In this document: one piece after another, positions 1-6,243 of the stretch
How the letters are laid out: each line of letters begins with the position of its first letter
How positions within the stretch are numbered: the first letter of the stretch is position 1
DNA from: Desulfamplus sp.
GTDB lineage: Bacteria > Desulfobacterota > Desulfobacteria > Desulfobacterales > Desulfobacteraceae
Direction of reading: 5' to 3'
Assembly: GCA_015232935.1 (NCBI GenBank)
Contig: JADFYT010000102.1
Coordinates: 1 to 7,590, forward strand
DNA: 7,590 bases
Program-made: the position numbers and the translations under genes
The notes under the pieces: model-generated
The model's database searches: none
Told to the model about the DNA's origin: nothing
What the model saw: the letters and a program-made list of their open reading frames with translations, nothing else

Positions 1-1277
1 TGATACAGAACTGCCAGGAAGGGCTTCTGAAATTTGCAACAAGCATTAAAGATGCCTGCAAGGATTGCAATGTATTCTTTATAGCTGTTGGAACTCCGCC
101 AGGTGAAGATGGCTCTGCTGACTTGCAGTATGTGCTGCAGGTCGCCCGTGATATAGGGCACAATATCAGCGATTATGCTGTGATTGTGGACAAATCCACA
201 GTACCGGTAGGAACTGCGGATCGCGTCAAAAAAGCTGTTCGTGAGGAACTTGACAAACGGGGAGTGGATATTGAGTTTGATGTTGTAAGCAATCCCGAGT
301 TTCTCAAAGAAGGTGCCGCGGTTGAGGATTTTCTCAAGCCGGACAGAATCGTGATTGGTGCAGAGAGTCAAAAGGCGGTAAAAATCATGCAGAGGCTTTA
401 TGCTCCGTTTTCAAGAAACAGGGATAAAGTGATTCTTATGAATGTAAGGGATGCCGAGATGACCAAATACACGGCAAACGCGATGCTTGCCACAAAAATA
501 TCCTTTATGAACGAGATCGCAAATATCTGCGAGCGGCTTGGGGTGGATGTGGAGAATGTAAGAAAGGGCATTGGCTCTGACAGTCGTATCGGGTACTCGT
601 TTATATACCCTGGTTGCGGATATGGAGGCTCATGTTTTCCAAAGGATGTAAAGGCACTTATCCGCACCAGCATGGATATAGGCTTTGATCCTGAACTTCT
701 GGTATCTGTGGAAAAAAGAAACATGATGCAAAAACAGGTTATGGCAGCCAAAATAAGAGAGCGTTTTGGTGATGATCTCTCCTCTTGTACCTTTGCTGTT
801 TTGGGGCTATCTTTCAAGCCTGGAACTGACGATATGCGCGAAGCACCCTCAATTGTGCTGATTAACGAACTTATAAATAGAGGTGCAACAATCCACGCAT
901 ACGATCCAGTTGCCATGAATCAGGCTCAAAAAGAGTTTCCTGCAAACTTTTTCAGTAAACAGAATGAAAAGAGTGAAAATAGCGTCTTATCAGATGATAC
1001 TCAACCACAACTCAGCGAAAAAAGACACAATCATAACAAAATAACCCTTTTTGATAATCAGTACGATGCCCTGAATCAATGCGATGCTCTTGTACTTGTG
1101 ACAGAATGGAAGGCATTTAGGCATCTTGACTTTAAAACCTTGTCAAAGATCATGAAACAAAAAGTTATTTTTGATGGCAGAAACCTGTATGATCCAGATG
1201 AGGTTGTTGAAAACGGGTTTGAGTATCATGGTGTTGGAAGGGAAATGTCCTTAACAAGGAGGCATGACTTATGTTGA
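1..1277 (+). CDS. ugd: UDP-glucose 6-dehydrogenase, 5'-truncated by window edge
   Basis: Cytosolic enzyme that oxidises UDP-glucose to UDP-glucuronate with two NAD+, supplying an acidic sugar for exopolysaccharide. The frame is open from base 3 (bases 1-2 finish a codon), giving 424 visible residues. By comparison with family members of about 440 residues, roughly 50 N-terminal residues, including the Rossmann GxGxxG, lie outside the window. Visible motifs, numbered from base 3, are VGTPPGEDGSADL near 30, KSTVPVG with Thr66, NPEFLKEG with Glu99 and Glu103, KYTAN with Lys155 and Asn159, and GGSCFPKD with the catalytic Cys211 and Asp215. The UDP-binding C-terminal domain follows (FKPGTDDMREAPS, AYDP, DGRNL). 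VGTP and the overall motif set favour UDP-glucose over UDP-ManNAc dehydrogenase (WecC). A hydrophilic insert of about 30 residues (bases 951-1040) interrupts the C-terminal domain. The TTG at 123 is not the start, because conserved sequence continues upstream of it. The 3' end overlaps wecB by 7 bp. Confidence 0.95.
   Translation, partial: IQNCQEGLLKFATSIKDACKDCNVFFIAVGTPPGEDGSADLQYVLQVARDIGHNISDYAVIVDKSTVPVGTADRVKKAVREELDKRGVDIEFDVVSNPEFLKEGAAVEDFLKPDRIVIGAESQKAVKIMQRLYAPFSRNRDKVILMNVRDAEMTKYTANAMLATKISFMNEIANICERLGVDVENVRKGIGSDSRIGYSFIYPGCGYGGSCFPKDVKALIRTSMDIGFDPELLVSVEKRNMMQKQVMAAKIRERFGDDLSSCTFAVLGLSFKPGTDDMREAPSIVLINELINRGATIHAYDPVAMNQAQKEFPANFFSKQNEKSENSVLSDDTQPQLSEKRHNHNKITLFDNQYDALNQCDALVLVTEWKAFRHLDFKTLSKIMKQKVIFDGRNLYDPDEVVENGFEYHGVGREMSLTRRHDLC
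1256..1262 (+). promoter_or_regulatory. Shine-Dalgarno site for wecB
   Basis: AAGGAGG lies 8 nt before the ATG at 1271, inside the end of the upstream dehydrogenase gene. It is the only textbook Shine-Dalgarno sequence at any junction in the window. It supports 1271 over the out-of-frame ATG at 1264, which is too close to the site and reads a different frame. Confidence 0.85.
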
Positions 1278-2356
1278 TACACTTAATCGCGGCAGCAAGA
1301 CCCAATTTCATGAAAATAGCTCCTCTGTATCATGAATTGAAAAAAAGAGATGGTCTTGATCCTGTAATTGTACATACAGGACAGCACTATGATCTGAATA
1401 TGTCGGACATATTTTTTAAGGATTTCAATCTTCCAGAGCCTCATATCCACCTGGGTGTAGGCAGCGGCACTCATGCACACCAAACAGGAAGTGTCATGAT
1501 CGCCTACGAAAAGGTATTGATGGAACACTCTCCTGATCTTGTGGTGGTTGTTGGTGATGTCAATTCTACTGTTGCCGCGACTCTGGCCGCTGTTAAACTC
1601 GGTATCAAAACCGCACATCTTGAAGCCGGACTCCGATCTTTTGATATGACCATGCCAGAAGAGATCAACCGAATAGTGACCGACTCAATTGCCGATATTC
1701 TCTGGACTCCATCGCCTGATGGGGATCAAAATCTTCAAAATGAGGGTGTTGCACCAGAGAGGATTGAGCGGGTGGGTAATATCATGATTGATTCTCTGGA
1801 GATGCTGAGAACTGAAATAGAATCTTTAAATACATTCTCCGACCTGGGGCTTGATCGTGCATCCTATGCTCTTGTAACACTTCATCGTCCAGCCAATGTG
1901 GATCATCCTGACAGCCTGACAGCTCTGTGCAAACTTCTTGCAAAAGTCTGTGGTACACTGCCTGTTATATTTCCTGTTCACCCCAGAACCGCCGCAAAAA
2001 TAAAGGAATATGGTCTGTCGTCCATACTCGAAAGAGCTGAGAAACTGCTTTTGACAGAGCCGCTTGGATATAAGGATTTTATGAACCTTGTTATGAACTC
2101 AAAACTGCTGCTTACAGATTCCGGTGGTATTCAGGAAGAGACTACCTACCTTGGAATTCCATGCCTGACACTGCGGCCAAATACAGAGAGACCAGTTACT
2201 GTGACCCAGGGAACAAACAGGCTTTGCACATTGACTGATATTCCCTCCATGATTCAAACCATTGCTTCTGGAGATTTTCCTGAAGGAAGCATTCCTGACC
2301 TATGGGACGGAAGAACAGCCAGGAGAGTGGCGGACAGTATTGAGCGGCGACTATAA
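1271..2356 (+). CDS. wecB: UDP-N-acetylglucosamine 2-epimerase (non-hydrolysing)
   Basis: Cytosolic enzyme interconverting UDP-GlcNAc and UDP-ManNAc, the donor or precursor of ManNAc residues in surface polysaccharides. The 361 residues match the usual length of about 360-380. Motifs in order are AARPNFMK (8-15), GQHYD (37-41), VVGDVNSTVAA (94-103), HLEAGLRSFD (116-125), MPEEINR (128-134), TLHRPANVD (203-211), PVHPRT (235-240), LTDSGGIQEE (281-290) and RPNTERPVT (302-310). By alignment with Escherichia coli WecB, the catalytic acids and histidine correspond to Asp96, Glu118, Glu131 and His205, all present. The ATG start has a strong Shine-Dalgarno sequence and gives the canonical short N-terminus before the ARPNFMK loop. 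The gene overlaps the dehydrogenase by 7 bp, so the two are probably cotranscribed. No UDP-ManNAc dehydrogenase (WecC) is visible, so the product may be used as ManNAc or processed by an enzyme encoded elsewhere. Confidence 0.95.
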   Translation: MLIHLIAAARPNFMKIAPLYHELKKRDGLDPVIVHTGQHYDLNMSDIFFKDFNLPEPHIHLGVGSGTHAHQTGSVMIAYEKVLMEHSPDLVVVVGDVNSTVAATLAAVKLGIKTAHLEAGLRSFDMTMPEEINRIVTDSIADILWTPSPDGDQNLQNEGVAPERIERVGNIMIDSLEMLRTEIESLNTFSDLGLDRASYALVTLHRPANVDHPDSLTALCKLLAKVCGTLPVIFPVHPRTAAKIKEYGLSSILERAEKLLLTEPLGYKDFMNLVMNSKLLLTDSGGIQEETTYLGIPCLTLRPNTERPVTVTQGTNRLCTLTDIPSMIQTIASGDFPEGSIPDLWDGRTARRVADSIERRL

Positions 2357-2378
2357 AAACAACCCCAAAAACAACCAA
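2355..2378 (+). repeat. Two-copy 12-bp AC-rich tandem repeat between wecB and femAB-like gene
   Basis: AAAAACAACCCC (2355-2366) is followed directly by AAAAACAACCAA (2367-2378), identical at 10 of 12 positions. The pair fills the gap from the wecB stop codon to the ATG of the FemAB-like gene. It contains no Shine-Dalgarno sequence. It may be a simple replication-slippage duplication or an unstructured A/C-rich leader that helps ribosome loading; the sequence alone cannot decide. Confidence 0.75.
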
Positions 2379-3410
2379 ATGATAATCAGACAGTACACTT
2401 CAAAAGATAAAAATGCGTGGGATCGATATGTTTTAAAACACCCGTTCTCAACAATATTCCACCTTACCGCATGGAAAGAGGTCGTTGAAGACTCCTTTCA
2501 CCATAAGAGTTTTTACCTTGTGTGTGAGGATGAGAATTCCAGTCGTATTACAGGGTTGTTGCCCCTTTTTGAGATCAAAAGCCTGCTTTTTGGCCATTAT
2601 TTGATCTCAAATCCCTTTGCAGAGCTTGGCGGAATACTTGCCGATGACGATGATGTTGAGGCTCCGCTTCTGAACAGGGCAGTAGTTATTTCAAAAAAAC
2701 TTAATTGTGATTACCTTGAGTTGAGAAACAAAAAAGAGCTACCCAACCTTTTGACCAAATCATTGTACTATAATTTTCAGCGTGAAATATCACATGATCA
2801 TGATGAAAATCTCAAAGCCATTCCAAGAAAATCAAGAGCCATGGTTAGAAAAGGTATAAAAAGCGAGCTTGCTTCAGAAATGGGGCATCACCTTTTTTCC
2901 GAATTTTATGAGATGCTCTCTTTGAATTTTCATCGGCTTGGAACTCCTGTATTCTCCCGTGCCTATCTTGAAAAACTTTTGAAAAAAGATGATCTTAAAA
3001 CCAATATACTTGTCATCAGAACAAAAGAGCAGCAGACTTGTGCCGCGGTGATGACCTTTTTTTTCAAGGATCAGGTTGTTCCCTATTATGCCGGTTCAGA
3101 CAATACCATGAGACATTTGGGGATCAATGATTTTATGTACTGGGAACTTATGAAGCATGGGGCTGACAGGGGCTACAGAATTTTTGATTACGGCAGAAGC
3201 AAGGAGGGCACAGGCTCTTTCAGCTTTAAAAAACATTGGGGATTTAAACCAAATCCCCTTGCATATCAATATAATCTTGTCAAAATTGATCAACTTCCCA
3301 ATTTAAGTCCTGCCAATCCGAAATATCAGAAAAAAATAGAGATGTGGCGCAGACTTCCTCTTTGGGCAACCAAAATCATAGGGCCATTTATCGCAAGGAA
3401 TCTTGCTTGA
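2379..3410 (+). CDS. FemAB-like (GNAT-fold) protein, PEP-CTERM/exosortase-associated
   Basis: Member of the FemAB-related family found in exosortase A exopolysaccharide loci (TIGR03019 type). FemA/FemB relatives carry twin GNAT folds and transfer aminoacyl groups from charged tRNA. The reaction of this branch is not established, so an aminoacyl or acyl modification of the polysaccharide or its carrier is inference. The 343 residues fit the family. The N-terminal part has HPFSTIFHLTAWKEV (21-35) and NPFAELGGILADD (78-90). The middle has the basic IPRKSRAMVRKG (148-159), then NFHRLGTPVFS (183-193). The C-terminal acyltransferase-like core has YYAGSDN (236-242) and FDYGRSKEGTGSFSFKKHWGF (269-289). 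No signal peptide or membrane helix is evident, so it is probably cytoplasmic. I chose ATG 2379 because an upstream in-frame TTG at 2262 would add 39 residues lying inside wecB and unlike the family. There is no Shine-Dalgarno sequence. Confidence 0.85.
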   Translation: MIIRQYTSKDKNAWDRYVLKHPFSTIFHLTAWKEVVEDSFHHKSFYLVCEDENSSRITGLLPLFEIKSLLFGHYLISNPFAELGGILADDDDVEAPLLNRAVVISKKLNCDYLELRNKKELPNLLTKSLYYNFQREISHDHDENLKAIPRKSRAMVRKGIKSELASEMGHHLFSEFYEMLSLNFHRLGTPVFSRAYLEKLLKKDDLKTNILVIRTKEQQTCAAVMTFFFKDQVVPYYAGSDNTMRHLGINDFMYWELMKHGADRGYRIFDYGRSKEGTGSFSFKKHWGFKPNPLAYQYNLVKIDQLPNLSPANPKYQKKIEMWRRLPLWATKIIGPFIARNLA

Positions 3411-3460
3411 AAATCCAGGTGCTCCTTTAATCAAAAAAATCAAGGCCCAGACAATTTGAG

Positions 3461-4696
3461 GTGCGTTTTATCCGGAAAAAAATATTATATCTTGCTCACA
3501 GAATTCCCTATCCTCCTAACAAAGGAGATAAAATACGGGCATATAACGAAGTAAAATACCTTGCTGAATCACATGCTGTTGATCTGCTGTGCCTTGCCGA
3601 TAACCCGGATGATATTAAATACAAGGAGAGCCTTCAACAGTTGTGCCGTCAGGTCAAAGTATTTCCTCTGAATACTATTGCCGGTAAAATCAGGGGTGTA
3701 ATTGGACTTGTTACAGGCAGAACAATTTCTGAGGCATATTTTTATAAAAAAGCGTTCCAGTCTCTGTTTGACTTGTGGGTGTTTCAAAATAACTATGATG
3801 CCATTATCTGTTTTTCTTCTCCCATGGCTGAGTATGTTTTTAAGAGCACCGCTCTGAACAGATTGGCAAGGTTCCCTGAATTGATAATGGATTTTTGTGA
3901 TCTGGATTCTGATAAATGGGTTCAGTACAGCAGAACAGCCCCTTTTCCCATGAATCTTGTGTATGGGGTTGAGGGTAAACGGCTTTTGAATTATGAGACA
4001 AAAATCAACCTTTTTTTTGACAGATCTGTTTTTGTTTCAGAAATAGAAAGAGATCTGTTCATCTCATATTTTCCGGATGCAAAAAAACTTGAAGTTATTC
4101 CCAATGGCGTAGATTATGACTATTTCTCTCCTGAAGAGAGTAATCTATATGGTAGGCAGGAGGCAAACCAGCCCCCACAATTGAATAGCCAGATGCTCAT
4201 GTTTTCCGGTGCCATGGATTATCATGCAAACAAAGATGGCGTAAAATGGTTCTGCAGAGAGATTTTGCCTCTTATTAGAAAAGCTTTTCCAAATGTCACC
4301 TTTTACATTGTCGGAAGCAACCCTGCCGGGGATATAAGACAACTTGCACAGGAAAAATCAGTGGTGGTCACAGGGTTTGTTGAAGATATTAGAGAGTATT
4401 ACAGAGCGGCAGATATCTGTGTCATTCCTCTTTGCATTGCAAGAGGGGTGCAAAACAAGGTGCTGGAAGCCATGTCAACTGCCAAGCCTGTCGTAACAAC
4501 ATCTATCGCCGTACAGGGGATCGGTGCAATACCTGGAAGGGATCTGATTGTCGAAGATAATCCTCGAGCCTTTGCACAGGCTGTAATCGATCTTTTACAT
4601 GACAGAGGAAAAATGGCTATCCTTGGAGAGAATGGCAGAGGATATGTGCTGAAGCATCATGACTGGAATAAAAATCTTGCGGGTTTGGTTGAATGA
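3461..4696 (+). CDS. Family 4-type glycosyltransferase, TIGR03087 (stp1) PEP-CTERM/EpsH1-associated
   Basis: Predicted GT-B fold sugar transferase that adds a sugar from a nucleotide donor to a lipid-linked exopolysaccharide intermediate; donor and acceptor are unknown. At 411 residues it is close to the family norm. The diagnostic N-terminus is LYLAHRIPYPPNKGDKIRAY (9-28). Next come FCDLDSDKWVQYS (145-157) in the acceptor domain and the interdomain IPNGVDYDYFSP (213-224). The donor domain has FSGAMDYHANKDGVKWF (248-264), FYIVGSNP (281-288), GFVEDIREYYRAADICVIPL (305-324) and QNKVLEAMSTAKPVV (331-345) with the conserved glutamate at 336. The start is GTG 3461. No ATG lies upstream in frame after the stop at 3428-3430, and the N-terminus matches relatives. 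The Shine-Dalgarno sequence is poor: AAGG at 3442-3445 is too distant. The 50-bp gap upstream holds no other feature. The stop codon overlaps the next start as ATGA. Confidence 0.9.
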   Translation: MRFIRKKILYLAHRIPYPPNKGDKIRAYNEVKYLAESHAVDLLCLADNPDDIKYKESLQQLCRQVKVFPLNTIAGKIRGVIGLVTGRTISEAYFYKKAFQSLFDLWVFQNNYDAIICFSSPMAEYVFKSTALNRLARFPELIMDFCDLDSDKWVQYSRTAPFPMNLVYGVEGKRLLNYETKINLFFDRSVFVSEIERDLFISYFPDAKKLEVIPNGVDYDYFSPEESNLYGRQEANQPPQLNSQMLMFSGAMDYHANKDGVKWFCREILPLIRKAFPNVTFYIVGSNPAGDIRQLAQEKSVVVTGFVEDIREYYRAADICVIPLCIARGVQNKVLEAMSTAKPVVTTSIAVQGIGAIPGRDLIVEDNPRAFAQAVIDLLHDRGKMAILGENGRGYVLKHHDWNKNLAGLVE

Positions 4697-6243
4697 AAAA
4701 ATTTCCTATCGGAATACAGAGTTTTAAAAAAATACGGGAAAATTCAGGCGAATTTTATTATGTAGATAAGACCGCTTTTGTGGCAAAACTCGTTAATTCC
4801 GGTGGATATTATTTTCTTTCACGTCCACGCCGTTTTGGCAAAAGCCTTTTTCTCGACACCTTACATCAGGCGTTTTCAGGTAATAGAGAGTATTTTAAAG
4901 GGTTGTACCTTGAAGATCACTGGGAGTGGACAGACAGCTATCCGGTAATCCATATCAGTTTTGGCGGTGGAGTGTTTAGAAACCTTGATGAACTGCGTAC
5001 CAAAATGGAGTCTGTTTTAATTGATATCAAAAATGATTTTACGTTATCTTATGAAAAAGAGTCCATAAATGACCGTTTTATGGAGGCAATAGTAAAAATT
5101 TCCAGAAAGTCAGGGAAAAAAGTTGTGGTTCTTGTGGATGAGTACGACAAACCGATACTTGACTGTATTACGGAGAGAGAACTATCTATAACTCTAAGAG
5201 ATGAATTGAGAAATCTCTACTCCATCCTTAAGGATGCTGACGCATATTTAAAGTTTGTTTTCATCACCGGTGTGAGCAAGTTTTCCAAGGTTTCTCTTTT
5301 CAGTGGGTTGAATAATCTCAACGATATAACGTTAGATGAAACTTATGCTTCAATATGTGGTTACACAGAAACAGAATTTCAACATACTTTCATTGAGCCG
5401 ATCCAGGGTGCTGATTCCATAAAAATCAGAGAGTGGTACAATGGGTATTCATGGATGGGAGAATCGGTCTATAATCCATTTGACATTCTTTTGTTTTTAC
5501 ACAAAAAACAGTTTCGTCCTTTCTGGTTTGAAACCGGCACTCCCCGTTTTTTGATTGAGCTTTTGATGGCAAATCAGTATGAAATCCCCAAATTGGAACG
5601 AATATGTCTTGGAGAGGAGCTTATTGACAGCTTTGATGTGGATCATATTCTGGTTGAAACCATTCTTTTTCAAACAGGTTATCTAACCATCCGTGAGATG
5701 ACAGAAGAGATTGTGGGCAGACGTAGCTATATTTTAGATTATCCAAACATGGAGGTTAAAAGCAGCTTGAACCGATGGATTCTCAATTATCTGGTAGCTG
5801 ATGTGGTAGCTAAAAGTCAAAATGAGAATGCCCTGGTCAAGGCGATCATTGAAAATCGACCCAGCGATTTGAAGCTGCTGTTCCAGAGTTTCTTTTCCTC
5901 TATTCCCCATGACTGGTACCGGAAAAATCAGCTTGAGAACTATGAAGGCTATTATGCCAGTATTTTTTACTGCTATTTTGTTGCCTGTGGCTTTGAGGTA
6001 AAAACTGAAGATGCCACAAATCATGGACGCATTGACATGGCTCTCTTTTTTGGGAGATTTTGCTATCTGTTTGAGTTCAAGGTGGTGGAGAATTTTCCTG
6101 AAGGCAGGGCAATGGAGCAGTTGAAGCACAAAAAATATCATGAAAAATATCAGGCAGATTATCAGAGCATCACTCTTGTCGGAGTTGAATTTTCAAAAAA
6201 AGAGCGAAATATAACCGGATTTGAGGTTTGTTTATTGAAATGA
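4693..6243 (+). CDS. AAA-ATPase-like protein with C-terminal PD-(D/E)XK nuclease-like domain
   Basis: Resembles the widespread bacterial two-domain family with an AAA-ATPase-like domain (PF09820 type) followed by a PD-(D/E)XK nuclease-like domain (PF08011, formerly DUF1703). Its cellular function is not established. The start MKKFPIGIQSFKKIRE and YYVDKT (22-27) are typical. The nucleotide-binding loop is the family's degenerate form SRPRRFGKSLFLDTL (43-57), with Arg44 where a Walker A glycine would be and Lys50-Ser51 intact. Walker B is VVVLVDEYDKP (144-154) with Asp149-Glu150. FITGVSKFSKVSLFSGLNNL (190-209) is sensor-like. The nuclease-like core has EGYYAS (418-423), GRIDMALFF (445-453) with Asp448, LFEFKVVE (459-466) with Glu461 and Lys463, and AMEQLKHKKYHEKY (473-486). 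These metal-site residues are present, so activity is plausible. At 516 residues it appears full length and uninterrupted. It overlaps both neighbouring glycosyltransferase genes by 4 bp (ATGA). A polysaccharide role is not supported by family knowledge; it could be a passenger or defence-like gene. Confidence 0.9.
   Translation: MKKFPIGIQSFKKIRENSGEFYYVDKTAFVAKLVNSGGYYFLSRPRRFGKSLFLDTLHQAFSGNREYFKGLYLEDHWEWTDSYPVIHISFGGGVFRNLDELRTKMESVLIDIKNDFTLSYEKESINDRFMEAIVKISRKSGKKVVVLVDEYDKPILDCITERELSITLRDELRNLYSILKDADAYLKFVFITGVSKFSKVSLFSGLNNLNDITLDETYASICGYTETEFQHTFIEPIQGADSIKIREWYNGYSWMGESVYNPFDILLFLHKKQFRPFWFETGTPRFLIELLMANQYEIPKLERICLGEELIDSFDVDHILVETILFQTGYLTIREMTEEIVGRRSYILDYPNMEVKSSLNRWILNYLVADVVAKSQNENALVKAIIENRPSDLKLLFQSFFSSIPHDWYRKNQLENYEGYYASIFYCYFVACGFEVKTEDATNHGRIDMALFFGRFCYLFEFKVVENFPEGRAMEQLKHKKYHEKYQADYQSITLVGVEFSKKERNITGFEVCLLK

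Noticed and set aside
398..916. Long antisense open frame inside the dehydrogenase gene, and similar minus-strand frames elsewhere (for example 5734-6141, 6282-6677)
   Set aside because: They lie opposite well-recognised genes, have no recognisable domains or ribosome sites, and their composition is what a reverse-strand shadow of coding DNA gives.
123..1277. TTG at 123 as the start of the UDP-glucose dehydrogenase
   Set aside because: The frame is open back to base 3 and encodes conserved family sequence (VFFIAVGTPPGEDGSAD) upstream of 123, so the gene is cut by the window edge rather than starting there.
2262..2378. N-terminal extension of the FemAB-like protein from TTG 2262
   Set aside because: The extra 39 residues lie inside the wecB coding sequence, cross its stop codon region and do not resemble the family. 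ATG 2379 gives the usual length and N-terminus.
3057..3064. T8 tract (and another at 4011-4018) as possible terminators or phase-variation tracts
   Set aside because: Both are inside conserved coding sequence as Phe codons, with no preceding hairpin. Eight bases is short for a slippage tract, and the frames are intact.
6228..6239. TTG 6228 as the start of the stp3-type glycosyltransferase
   Set aside because: ATG 6240 matches the family N-terminus and forms the ATGA overlap with the upstream stop. The TTG would add only MFIE.
4693..6243. The ATPase/nuclease gene as a classical transposon or insertion sequence
   Set aside because: No transposase motif, terminal inverted repeats or clear target-site duplication is visible. 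Only the short start/stop junction similarity is seen.
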